DNA of 64,000 bases from positions 2,356,001 to 2,420,000 of the forward strand of contig CM072898.1 of the NCBI GenBank assembly GCA_037013685.1. The letters are read 5' to 3'. Under the pieces are notes generated by a model, which made no database searches, was not told where the DNA came from, and was given only the letters and a program-made list of their open reading frames with translations. Within the stretch, counting starts at the first letter, position 1; every line of letters starts with the position of its first letter. The DNA is from Acridotheres tristis. Taxonomy: Eukaryota; Chordata; Aves; Passeriformes; Sturnidae. Shown here one piece after another: positions 1 to 12,800 of the stretch. Both the position numbers and the translations under genes were made by a program.

Positions 1-2279
1 GATCCTGAGAGGTGTTTTATGTTTAGGTTAGCACTACAGGGTAGACATGGTGCTGAAACTTCTGGAGAGGGTTGGGAGGTGGATGTGTGTTTAACAGGCA
101 GCAGCAGAAATACAAAAGCACCACTGGCAAAGGAACTTGCTGAGTTATCTCGCTGCAGCCTTGCTTGCCAAAGAAGTTGTCTGTAAACCCTGCCATCATT
201 AAAATTCTTCACGGTGATAACAGCACTTTCCCCACAACACTTTGTTGAAGCTTGCAAATGGAATTATCTTCTATGACTGCTCTTTTGAGCAGTGTAAATC
301 TTCAACAACAATCCTAAATAAACCTGTGATATACAGTGCATGGAACACCTATTTTTACAAATATCTCTGCAGAGGAATGCTAGAGATAGGAAGAAGAATA
401 AATTACAAGGAAGAGAATGGCAATTTAAAACATGCTCTAACCCTTTTGCTCCTTGGCACTGCTCTACATTAACTCAGCTCCAACCCCTGGAAAAGCAAAA
501 GCCACACACTTTATTTACATAATTCAGAGTTTCTAAATAAGAAACAATAAAGAAGTGACGCTTTGCAGCAAAAAAACCCACACAAGTATGAACAAGAAAT
601 ACTGCTTTAGCCTCTGTGGCCATAAAGATAGTGGCGTTGGGAGTAACAAGCTATTTTAACAGAGATACAAACATTATGACCCGACTGTAGTACAAATACC
701 AGGCTCCCCGCTGGGGAAATCATCTCTCTTTTCAGGTGAGGGACACCAAATGACTCTCTGGTGCCTTGTTAAGAGCTCAGTGCTCAGCATCTCACCACGC
801 ACAGGACAGTTGCCTTTCTGCTTTAGGCTACGACTGCTCCTCAGAGATCTGAAATGACTTCCCTGAATTTGGGTGTAATCCCAGGCATGAAGTACTTCTC
901 AATCTAATCCTAAACCACTACTGCAGGTAAATGTCCAGAGCCAAACTCCGTGCCTGGAAAGCAAAGGAAATGTTTAGCAATGGCCCCTTAAGCTCTGTCT
1001 GTCTTACACTTTACAGCCTGGTTCAGCTCAGTGAAATCTGGGCTGTTTAGAAAGGACCAGAAAGCTTTGCCATGTCCCATTGCTATAACTCAGAAGACTC
1101 TGCTTCATCTTGCAGCATGTACAGGAACTGGGAATTAGTGTTTCTCTTCCATTTTACCCCAGCCAGCTCTTCTCATCCTAACACTGCTCATTCTGGTGAG
1201 TTCTAGGATGGAACAATTTGGGCAGGCAAAAGAATCTATAAGGTTGGTCTGGGATAATGATGTTTCAGATGTCTTATTATAGAGCAGGTGACAAAAATAA
1301 TAGATCTTATCCAGAAGGAAAAGTTGCATTGTACTGTCTAAAGGAGATTCGTAACTCTAACTCAGTAGAGAGGCTGTGATGCTGCTACACTGAGTTAGCC
1401 AGTATAACTTGCTATGCTCTGCTATTGTACCTTCAAATAGGTGCAGAACAGGTATGATCAATCCAGTCATGTGCCATACAGCTTGTATCATTTTCTACCT
1501 GTCTGGGAAATGACTTTTGTCACCCTGGCTATCTAACTCCTAGCTGCTGTGCCTGCTAGATGTGTTTCTGGCAAGGGAAAACACACATATTTTTAGGCAT
1601 TGGCCATGCTGAAGGATGATTAGGATGAAATATGGAATTCTTTTCCAGGATCTCCTTCTACTCGCAGCACATAAGCAGTAGGTATGGATGTTTTAATTTT
1701 TCACACTATACTGCTGTCCTGGGTGGCCCAGGCTTTGTAACTACCGTCACCTCAAATGTCAGTTGGTATTTATTACACCAGAACCAGAGCAAGGAATTTC
1801 TGAAGACCTTAAGGAAAGCATATTTAGTTTCTTCTCATGCTCAAGAGAAATTTTGGAGTAATTCCAAGTAAGGAAAGAAGACAGGATAAAAATTTTAAAC
1901 TTCCAATGAGCCGTATCTGCACATACACATTTCCTGTGCTAGAAGGAGGTTTGAAGCGGATGGATGTGACCACATTCCCAGAGATGTAGCAGAGCTCTGA
2001 CTCTCTTTTCAATTCAGGGCTATAGTAATAATACTTGTATTGTATGCTCAGTTAAATTGCCCTTCCCAGAGGCAGTGCTCCGGACTGCTCTGATGGGCAC
2101 CAGCAAAATGCCACCTGGGAGGGAGCAGGTGAAACACATTCAGGTCCACTGCTTCCTTAGCCGGCAGGTATTGCTCTTACCGAGGGCATTCAAAGTCCTT
2201 GCAGGGGGTGGGGACAAGGGAGCTGATCCCTTGTCTTTGCTGCAGAGGGGCAGCAAAGGGGGGCAGGCAGCGGCTACGG
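1..2279. other. non-coding single-copy stretch
   Basis: No ORF longer than about 80 codons and no repeat family I recognise. ORFs here start and stop at random, without paired splice signals or any protein-like composition. It is AT-rich and looks intergenic or intronic. The transition to the GC-rich minisatellite on its right is abrupt. Confidence 0.6.
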
Positions 2280-2280
2280 C

Positions 2281-3011
2281 ACAGCCTGGGCAGGGCCAGG
2301 CAGGGCTGGGCAGGGCAGGGGCAATGGCACAGGCCGGGCAGGGCCGGGCAGAGCAGGGGCAATGGCACGGGCCGGGCAGGGCCGGGCAGAGCAGGGGCAA
2401 TGGCACGGGCCGGGCAGGGCCGGGCAGAGCAGGGGCAATGGCACGGGCCGGGCAAGGCTGGGCAGAGCAGGAGCAATGGCACAGGCCGGGCAGGGCCGGG
2501 CAGAGCAGGGGCAATGGCACAGGCCGGGCAGGGCCGGGCAGAGCAGGCGCAATGGCACAGGCCGGGCAGGGCTGGGCAGGGAGACCGAGGTTGCTGAGGG
2601 CACTGAGGCAGGGCCGGGCAGGGCCGTGGGGAGGCAGACAGGGCCGGGCAGGGCGGGCAGGGCCAGGCAGAGAGGCCAGGGCTCCTGAGGGCACTGAGGC
2701 CGGGCCGGGCAGGGACAGCGGTGCAGGCTGGGCAGGGCGGCTGAGGCTGCTGAGGGCACTGCAGCAGGGCCAGGCCGGGGAGAGGCAGACAGGGCCGGGC
2801 AGGGTGGCCAGGGCTGCTGAGGGCACTGAGGCAGGGCCAGCCCGGACCAGGGGAGGCAGACAAGGCCGGGCAGGAGCAGCGGCGCAGGCCTGGCAGGCTC
2901 GGCAGGGCAGGAGAGCTGGGGAGGGACAGTGGCACAGGCCGGGCAGGGTGGCCGGGGCTGCTGAGGGCACTGCAGCAGGGCCAGGCCGGACCAGGGGAGG
3001 CAGACAGGGCC
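2281..3011 (+). repeat. G-rich minisatellite, 38-bp unit grading into longer degenerate units
   Basis: The motif CAATGGCAC recurs at 2322, 2360, 2398, 2436, 2474, 2512 and 2550, an exact 38-bp period for seven copies. Each unit is filled with GGGCCGGGCAGAGCAGGGG-type sequence. To the right the array changes character: CTGAGGGCACTG recurs at about 2594, 2685, 2750, 2817 and 2961, giving longer irregular units of about 65-145 bp that share the GGGCAGGG core. The plus strand is strongly G-rich with many GGG runs, so G-quadruplex formation is plausible. The array lacks stop codons in several frames on both strands, producing spurious Gly/Ala/Arg/Gln-rich or Pro/Cys/Ala-rich ORFs of up to 329 codons that should not be read as genes. 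Copy number is probably variable between individuals and prone to assembly error. Confidence 0.93.
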
Positions 3012-6000
3012 ATGGTCGCAGTGTTCACTGCAGCAGTCTCCTGTAGAACGGGCAGCTCAGACCATGGTAACAGCAGAAGCACGAAGTGAAAAGCTGAGAT
3101 TGCAAAAAAGAAACTGAACCCCAGGTAGGGAATAGTGCCCGGACAGTAAAGCTAGTGAGGGAACAAAGACTAGGGGGATGCCCAAACTAGAAGAGACTCC
3201 CTTGGTATGAAGACAAGGGGAGAGAAAGCTGTGGATATTGTATCCTGACTGTGTCCCGCCCAGATAAATCCCACTCTACCTCCTTTTTTTCTCTCCCTTG
3301 TGCGAAGAGTTAGGGCAGCCTCTGCTCCCTGATTGTGCAGGGCTGAGGGCTCTGCACTGCCGGGCCATTGCACGACAATGTCACAGGCTTGGGCATTCCT
3401 GGGGTGGAGAATGATCTCTGGTAAGTGCCAGTTAAGGTTATTTTGGAGTCTTTTGGACTGAAATGTGCAACACTGTATAATTCTCTGCTAGAAGGACATA
3501 CCCAAGCAGGAGTCAATAACACAGCCCCAATACAAGTGCCTCTTCTGTGGAAGGCTCTTGGATCCTTCCCCATGTTAATAAGGTGTGTGTGGATTAATGA
3601 ATGCATTCATTACTAAACGTACTAAAAACTTTAAAATAAATACTTGAAAGAGTATTAAGCCTACTACCAGAATGAAGTTTTCAGCAGCAAAGTGCAGTAG
3701 AAAATTCTGGCTGAAAGGAACAGATGTTTAAAATGAATGCTTTCAGTGTACTGAACTAAAATATAATTTAAACACATAGAGAAGACATATAGACTGGCTT
3801 TCAGCAACAAAACCCCCTGAAACACCTATACAAGTAACCTTGTTTTGGATCAGCAAGGCTTATTCTATTTATTAAATCAATAAGTGTAAAGCCCATAGAC
3901 CATTTTAGTTATCAACCTTTTCCAAATGAATATCCCAAGCATTTCTAATCACAACCAACTGATTTCCATTATTTTGACCTCTTTCTTCTTTGACTGGATC
4001 AATAATGTCTGATGTAATAATTTATCAAATTATACCGGGAAAATTATTGATTTTTCTCGTACACATTAGCTGTGAGAAAAATATGTCAGGCTCTCACTTT
4101 AGTCTAAATGGCTTCCGAGATTTAAATTAAACTGCATTTGGTATTTGTATGAAGGATATTAGCAGTGTATGTAAAACAAATCACTGAAGCTGAAATGGAT
4201 GTTTTACTTGCCCCAGTTCCCCTGACGCTTTTATGGCACCCATCACTGCAGTGTGTTTTTCATACCCTAATTGCTTTGGGGGATCTCTCGCTCTGCCTCT
4301 GCCTCCCAGCCCGTGCACTGGCACAGCTTTCAGCAATGCCGTCTGACACTCCTCCTCCTGCCTCTTGGGGAGGCTCAACTCGAGGCCAACTGGAGATTTT
4401 ATTTCGTTGAGAGATGTACTATAGAAGTAGAAATCTTTCATGTAAATCCTGGGTGTTCACAAAAGGATCAAAAGCTTAGGTGTATACGATGGTATAGGGC
4501 AGGATGAATATTTAGCCATGCCACGTTTTTAGGTGTGGTGTTTATTAGTGAAAGTAGTATTTGAAAGAAGACAGTGAAGAAAACTGTGTTACAATATGCT
4601 GTATTTTCTAACAGTACTGTGCCCGTGAACTATCAATTGCAATTCATTTACAAATACAAAACTTGTGGAAATCTAGCCAATTTTATTTCTTAATAGCTCT
4701 GTACTGATACGTTTTGGGGGGGAGGGATGTGAAGATGAAAACACTAAAACAATGTGCTGAGTCATTAAGTAGAACGAACCATCCCTTCCCCCTGCAGCTG
4801 GAATCTGTCACCCTATCACTTACCTATGGCATGTGTTGTAATAGCCAACTGTAGTTTCTTTTCCACCTTTTGTTTTAGATGAAGAGAATTAAAAATTGCA
4901 AATGTTTCTCCCCTTAGATGCAAGAGCATAAATCACGAGTAATACTGAGCTCTCTGCCTCATATTGATTCTTTCCTGAACTAAGCCAGATGGGTTCAGAT
5001 ATGAGCATGATCTAATATTCCCCTTAGCTTGATTTATAGATTTCTTTGTGCATTACCTGACCATAAATGAGTCTTGCATTATTTCTTGTGTGCCTGTCAA
5101 ATTAAAGAAAAATATTCTCATTGACCTTTCAACCTGGGAGAAAAAAATGAGTCAGAGACATTTTACTGCATGTATTACAGGGATCTTGGTGCTTGCATGC
5201 CAATTAAGAGTGTGTGATTATGAAAGAGGTCTAGCAATGTGTGTTGTGTGTAATGATTTCATTTTCCTGTAAAGCACGAAGTGGATGTACTGACAGTAAC
5301 ATAAGCTACATTGCAAATAGCCCTAGAAGAGAGAAGAAGAGGAGAACAATTTGGCACAATTCATTCCTTAATTTACAGAAACAAGCACTGATTGCAAGAA
5401 CTAAAATGTTTTTCTGGAAGAAAATAATGTTCTTTAAAATGTGGGCCCAGCAAGTGAAATTGCTGAGACGCCGCCACAGACGCGTTAATGCCATGGAAGG
5501 GAACGGGCACCAGGGGTGTCTGCTGACCCCAGAGACCTCTTCTGGGAACAAAATTACTTTCATATGTATGAAAAATAATGAGCAGTGTATCACGAGCTTA
5601 TCATTAGGACACAACCTTGGGCTCTGGATTTGCAACCATCGTGAATGGGAGACACTGAGCTTTGTCTGAGCAAAGAGCTCCTGCTTGACCTCAAGGGACT
5701 GACCTCAATGACCCCTCAGCTCCTCCCACAGTTTTCAAGCGTGTTTCTACAGCCTAATAAGCCTATTATCTCCTCTGTCTTTATTTGCAAATAATGTTCA
5801 AATCTAGGCATTAAAAAAAGAAAATATTCCCATCTTTGCTGCTCTTTAGGTTTTTTGACCAGATGAAGTATGGTAAACATGCTCTGAAACTGCTCATCAG
5901 ACCAAATCCCTGTCGTGTTTCTATTCAGGCTGTATCTCTATTCTGTATCAGGAGATGACATGTTCCATAAGAACAAAATTTTACCTTCCGCCTTCTAAGA

Positions 6001-6605
6001 AGGACCTTTTAAAATCAGTCTTTCTATCCTATGTGAGCATGCCACAAAACCTGGCTGGTAGCCCTGGCTCTGCAAACAGGCAGACTTGTTTGTGTTCTCT
6101 GCTCTCTTTTCCAGGTACCCCACCTCCACGTGTCTGTGTCACCAGAAAAATCCTTTTTTCTTTCAATTTTTCTCCAGCTCACGTATGTTTAGACAAACCG
6201 ACCTCCTCCTACAAATGAAAATAGAGGTTCAGGAATATTAATGTTCCTTTGCAAACCCTTGTTAAGGTCACTGAAACATTGACTACCCCATTTCCTAGAC
6301 TAGGAAAGGGTCTTATTTTATTCTTACATGGCTCTGCAGTGGCAAGAAAGCTTTTCTTTACGCATCCAATTGGCCAAACAACGAAGTGTTTTACATCTGG
6401 GATGCATCTAAACAGTGTGCCTGTTCTGGGGCCCAGTATATTCATGAGAGAAGGTCATAAGTATAGATTTTCTTTGACTTGGATGCTTTATTTTAATTCC
6501 CATGGCTGATCACATTTGTTTATTTTTATTACACTAAGCTTCCAGTCCCTGAGAATGGGATCTGTGGTGCTAAAGACACTTTTATTATATATGAGACTTC
6601 AAGTG
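3012..6605. other. AT-rich non-coding stretch
   Basis: The longest ORF is 142 codons (5241-5669) and has no recognisable domain; a 109-codon ORF overlaps it on the opposite strand, as expected by chance. I see no splice-flanked exon, RNA gene or clear young transposon. Confidence 0.55.
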
Positions 6606-6840
6606 ATAGTCTTTGCCCTGAGGAGCTCACAATAAAAATAAGCAGGCAGATAGAGAGATAAAAGACATGATTCAGCATCAGATGTAATTTGCTGTATGAA
6701 GCTGATCCAATTGTATTTGAAGGATTTATTTTACAGATGAAGAAACTTAGGCACAATGAAATGAAACAACTCTCAGAAAATACCACAGAAGTCCAAAGCA
6801 AGAACTAAACTCTGACTGCCCCATAGCTCCCAGGACAGCC
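6606..6840 (-). repeat. ancient MIR-type (CORE) SINE remnant
   Basis: The segment at 6728-6755 (TTTTACAGATGAAGAAACTTA, followed by GGCACAATGAAA) closely resembles the reverse complement of the conserved amniote MIR body. It is followed by degenerate 'AAAGCAAGAACTAAACTCTGA' and 'CTGCCCCATAGCTCCCAGGAC', which correspond to the tRNA-derived B-box end where MIR normally reads GAACCCAGGCAGTCTGACTCC. The upstream piece 'CTTTGCCCTGAGGAGCTCAC' is a phrase often found next to such elements in birds and reptiles. The element is therefore in minus orientation and heavily diverged, as expected for an insertion predating the amniote radiation. Boundaries are approximate. Confidence 0.6.
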
Positions 6841-9800
6841 TTTTTCTTTGAAGTAGAGGGAACTATTTAAGCATTATATGGACACAACTACACATGCTAT
6901 ACACCCCAGTTTGTAGAAATTTGACAGGCCTATGCAGTTCTTCCACCCAGAATGGTTTTTGTGGGTTTTTAAATCCCTCTGCTGTACATAAGGCTGGCAC
7001 CATCTCTTCTATGTGAGCAGCTCTTATTCAGAGATACTCTTGAGGTCTAGCACAAATGGTGCTTCAAAGAGATGCTTACTGCATAAAGACACAGAAAATA
7101 CACCTAAATTTCCTATTCTGGTCAGTACATTTATATGAAAAGTATTGTGGTGATAGATCAAAATGAAATGATTGCTATTCCCCTTCACATGGTGATTTAT
7201 AATTGTGGATTTACATCTGACTAAAAGACAGTTCAGACTGTCTGACTTGCATGGTAATAACAACAGGCTCTCCTCAATATCCTTTTAGTATGGCAAAGCC
7301 CCTTCACTTTAAACAATTCTATAAATACAGAAAATGAAAGTTAAAATCCTCTTGCAAAATATAAAAGTAATAAAGCACAATTGGTGAAATCCTAAATCAT
7401 AATGACAACTTTATGCAGTGTCAGCTACAGACACTGACTACAATGTTTTAAGAGAAGCGTTTCTATATCTGGTAAGCAAAACAAACAACAAACAAACAAA
7501 GAACAAACAAACCAAAACAATGAAAAAGGGAAGAGAGGCAGGGAAAGAATATTCAAGAATTTCTTAATAGAATTGAGGGGCTAACAGCAGAACTATTGAC
7601 CCTGTGATACCGTGGAGTTTTATTTCACAGAAAAAAAAATAGGATGCTGTAGGCTCAAAACATCCTGTTCCCCTGAATAACATTTCTCAGTCTGGGAAGT
7701 ATAAACATCCACGAGTCACCTTCATGTCTATATACTAAAAACAATTATATTTGGTTCCCTTTGTTGAACCCACTAAAGGGTTTTTTCCTTCAGTTGCCTG
7801 GAAAAACAAATGTACAAGGCTGAGGGCTGGTACCTCACAGTTGTTATGAGCTGGACTATGGCATTCTCATTTAAAAAATAAAACAACAGACTGACCTGTG
7901 AGACCTTTACTGTATAATGAATAGGATCTTAAAAACAAACTGCTTCATGGAGGGATTTTCTGCTGGCATCAGGACTGCAAATGTCTCCCTGCCCTGAGGT
8001 TGGTAATGGACAGGCTGTGAATGTGGTTCAGGAGTCCAGGGAAGGGAAAAGCTGTAATCCATACATTTCCCCAGAACTCTCCTCCCTACTGCAGTATTCC
8101 TAGAGTTTTCTTAGAACACAAGTCCTAAGAATTCATTCTAGAATGAAATATGTCTCAGAAAGGCTGAAATAACAAAGAAAGTCAAAATTTGCCTCAAGTT
8201 CCTGCAGATATTCAAGACCTGAGCCATTCACACCAAGAATCCTTGCTGTCTGTGACACCCTTCAGGGGGAATAGGCTCTGCTCTCCAGGTTGTCTCTGCA
8301 CAGCAGGGAAATATCCTTTTTTTTGCTGGACACTGCTGGCCTTACGAGGCAGTGAGGAGATAACCTGAGTCGAGCTTTTTTTGGAAGTATCCATCACTAC
8401 AGTCCAAGCAATAAATCCTTCTCCTCCTCCAACAGTTTATTCCATAGTAGAAACACAGATAGTAACAGAGAAAATAGCTCGGATCATCTAGTTTATCCCT
8501 TGCTGGGATAAAAATGGTTTCTTGCATTCATTGTCTTTGCAGACAATACCTCACCCAAAATTATCACCTGACCTAAAGTCTGACAGACAAATGGAATATT
8601 ACTAAGACAGTCCCTGCTTGGGTGCCTGGTTTATTGTTTGTGTAGCAGCAGAGAATGAGTACAGCTTACTAGATGAGAAAAGGGGGAAGAACTGTAAACC
8701 TTTCTCCTTCCCAAGGATATCAGTTCAGGGGAGATGCTGAGGGAAGGAGGAAACAGAGCATTATGTGTCTGTGAGCAGAACTGTCCTGAGGGGGTACTAA
8801 TCTGAGAGAATTGCTGGAAATCACTAAAAAAGAAAAAGTGTAGTAGGGGGATGCTAAAGGATTCCCCTTTCCCTAATCCAGGGGATTCTCTGAGAAAGGA
8901 CAGGGAGGCCTTCCCCATCTCTTCCCTCATAGCACTCCCTATAAAGGCAAGAAGTCACAAAAGTGTTGATGTCTTTTCTTTTTGAAATTATGAAGAGGAT
9001 GATGCTTCTCAAGGCTCTGTACAACAGCTGGAAGCCCCAGTTGCTCCTTAGGACCAGACCCACTAAAACATGATTTTGTAATGTCTGTGGTTTTCTAGGG
9101 CTTCACGTGTGCTCTTATACCACAAGTTACAATTTCATTTCCAGAAGGTGTTTGCTTTCGTAACATTCAAGGTGACTCTAGGACGAGACCTAGAGCAGTG
9201 AGAGGGAAAAGCAAGGCTTTGCAATACTTTGACTTATTCAAGGTCCAGCCTGTAGGACACTCATCCTGTCTCTGCCACCAGGAATTGCTGTAAACTGTTC
9301 CCATCCTCCCTGGTGTCCTTGAAAGGACACTTTAACAGCCAGGCAGCCTTCTGTTCTTCATGAATCCCTTGAGGCATGGATGCCAGCTCCCCTTTCAGCT
9401 TGTCTGGCTTCTCACTCTTACATTTGAATCTCAGCTCTAGGTCTTGAATTTACACCTTCCTCTTGCACCCTTTTACCCCTTTGCCTCATGTCTGTTGCCT
9501 CACCAGGGCCCCTAGACAGCCCAGATCCCTCTTTTCTTGCCTTAAGCAGGTGCATGGGCTGCTGTCTTTTATTTTATTTAGTGTATTTTGCTGTCAGTGA
9601 GGGGGCTGGGGAGGGATATGCTGGGAGCAGTGTCAGAGACAGGAGGGCACGAGAGGCAAAACCAGTTAATGGATTGGTGTCTCACCATGGACTGTGTGCC
9701 CTCTTTCCCCCTGCTTTGCCCTCCTGCTCCCTCAGCAAAGAGCACAGCCTGTTCCCTGGGTTTTGGACAGGGCTCATGCTGAGGGCCCAGGCAGGCTAAG

Positions 9801-12800
9801 CCATCCCTGTCATCTGCTGAAGGATGGCAAAAACCTCTGTGCTCCTATTCCATGAACAACTGGGTTGGGATGCTCAATCTTTTAAACAATCAGCTAAGAA
9901 AAGGTGATATTTTGGCCCAAACAGGGTGGAGATGGAGATGAGAAGCTCTTGTTCTTAGGAACAGACACGAAATACAGCTTTCCAAATCAGTTTATTTTGC
10001 TTATGATTCACCACAGAATTTTACCTTCCCTTTCAGGATGTTGTCAGCACACATGGACAAAAGACATGGCATTTTGGTACACTGTGGTATTTAGAGCAGT
10101 CACAAAATATTAGAATCCAAATCATATCCTACTCTTGTGATTATATGGTGAACTTGCATAGCAGGAGATCCTCTGTGCCATGCTCAGCCCTTGACAGAGC
10201 TCTCACAAGCAATGTGAGGGATGAGCTCCTATTTAGGAACTGACAAATTCTTGTGGATCAATGATTATTAAAAAGAAAGTGTCATTAAAGACGACAGTTC
10301 AGTGCAGTATCATCCAGGAGCTGTCAATGTCTCTGCTGGGAAAATTAAAATAAAGTCATCTTACAATACATATTTCAAACATTTGGAATTTAATAATTAA
10401 CTAAAAGACAGATGCAACAGCCCATTTCCAAAGTGCATTTCAGTGTCCATTAAAAACAGTGATTGCCTAAAAGATAATTACTTCATTGTAATTCTTGCTG
10501 GGGCTTGCTGGGATCTTTCATTTATTATGTGTTTCATGAACTATTTGTTTATTTTTTGATTTTTTTTTTAAATGAGGGTAGCAACTAATTAAACATGAGA
10601 AACATTATTCTGAACTTTTAAAAAATCCAAATGTTTTATTTATAAGAAAAAAAAAGTAATTTTTGTATTGGAAATTAGTTTTAATTTTGAAGATTTCTGT
10701 TTCAGTGGCAAAAACAAAATACTCGAGGTGTCTTTTGGACAACTGAAGCAATTCTTCCCCCTACTGATTTTGGTTCAACCACTGAAAAGAAAAATTATTC
10801 AGAGGCCAATTCTTCAGGCAGGAAGAGGCTCTGCAGATGTTACTTGTTCCCTTGGTATTGTCCTATGAAGATGTCATGGCTCTGCTGACACAGAGTGAGC
10901 TGAAGTGCCAGCGAAATCGGCAGTATTGCTACAAATAAATATTTATAGAGTACAAAGATGGGAGAGATTTTAGAAATATCCTGTCCTTTACATCAGCAGT
11001 CCTCATGTGCATTGCTGTTAATAGTTAGTGGAGGTTTTTTTTTCCAATAAGTCAATGTAGAACTGAGAATTAGTTCCTTTAAAAACAGTATTATTACAGG
11101 TATTCTTTCTCTCATGATTTTTCAGAACTGGCACCCTAACTGCAAAGCCATTACAAGCCCAGGACAAGAAGAGCCTGTGGTTTCACAGAATAAAGGAGTA
11201 AGCAAACCAAGGGACTGGTACTGAGTGCTGGGGAGTAAAGGAAGCTGGAAAAGTGCTGGCTTGATGGGTTCTTGTGCTTTACAAGGGACACCACTGGTGG
11301 TGCCAGGCTGGAGGCAGGGAGTGGCACATGTGCAGAAATCCACTCCACAGAGCCCAACATGCCACAGTGCAGGAGGCTGCTTCCATCTTTCAGATCTTTG
11401 ACATTGTTAGAAATCTTAATAGGGCCCCATTTTACAAATGTCGGTTCAGATTCCTCCCTTCCTCTCAACCTCCCTGTTGCTCTGGGGAGCTGCAATTCTT
11501 TCACCATAGCAAGATCTCACTCCCAGGCATGACCTCGTTTTCCATGATGGCATACAACCTTTTCCTGAGGATTTTTGCATTTTACACTTTTCAGGTGTAG
11601 GTTTGTTATCTAGGGAAAGCAACAAGGTGAGAGAGGCAGTGCTGTGTGGTAGAGGCTGGTGCTGGCTGAGCCCTGGGATCTACCAGGGAGAGCTCAGGGC
11701 AGGGTGGGCTGGGACTGGCAGCTCCTGTGGGATGCTGAGTGAGACAAGGGGAGATTCATCAGCACAGCCAAATCACCCAGGCTGGATCAAAATCATCTAG
11801 ATGGAGCGTTTCTGCTATCACCAAACTGAATTTCCTTCCCAAGAATTCTGTATTTCATGACAAGTTTTAAAATTGAGATTTTTTTTAATCTTAAAAAAAA
11901 CCCAAATGTAGAACTTCCCATAGAACAGAAATTCATATTTTGGTGATAAATCAGAGGAAACCATGTTACTGGAGAAACTGAATGTCTGGGGACATGATAG
12001 TACTTCCCAAAATGGCAGAGATCCTTACACACAACCCAGGGATAACCCTGAGGTTATCCCTGCCTCCCTGTTACCTGGGCAGAAGCTGCACCAAACTCAT
12101 ACAAGGCTCTTGCAGCAAACAAAAATTGAACTTCAGAGCCTTTCTAACCAGTTGTCTTCTTTAGTCTTACTGCTTTCTGTTGATACCTTGGCAGCAAAAT
12201 GGAGAGTTATTTCATATATTTTCATTTGCAAAATTAAATTTGGAGAGGAGAGAGATAATTTCATAAAGTAAACCAATATAAACAAAAATAGCCCTTCTGG
12301 GCAAGAAAATACAGCTAACTGTGGGAAGTGCATGTAAGTCAATACAAATAACAGCCATCTAAAACCATGATGCTCTGTATTTCTAGCAACCAAACTTCAA
12401 AAAGAAGATGAAAACAAAGGAGGACAGTGACATGTAGATTAGAGAACATAACGTGGAGAGGCTGAGAAAGCCAAATTCAGAGTTCAGTGAGAGAGATGGC
12501 TCAGGGTGAACGTGACCAAAGTCTAATATCAAAGGAACAACAGAAATGAAGGAAGTTATTCACAGTCTCAGAAAATTGTAGGCCAGGGAGCAATGGTCTG
12601 AAGCTAAGAAAGAAAAAGTTTAGATGAGATATCAGAGGGGAAAAGAAGCCCTGAGAAAAGAAAGTAAGAGGGCAGTTGAATAGCCAAACAGGCAAAGTGC
12701 CCAGTGTGGCATTACTGCCAGGCTTGGGCAGCCAGTGAGATGGTGTATGGCCTGAAAAAGCAGAGAGGCTTTAATCACACACACAAGAGCCAGCTCACAT

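Noticed and set aside
2057..3082. ORFs of 329 (+), 301 (-) and 276 (-) codons
   Set aside because: They exist only because the minisatellite lacks stop codons in several frames. The products are simple Gly/Ala/Arg/Gln or Pro/Cys/Ala repeats and all frames are equally open.
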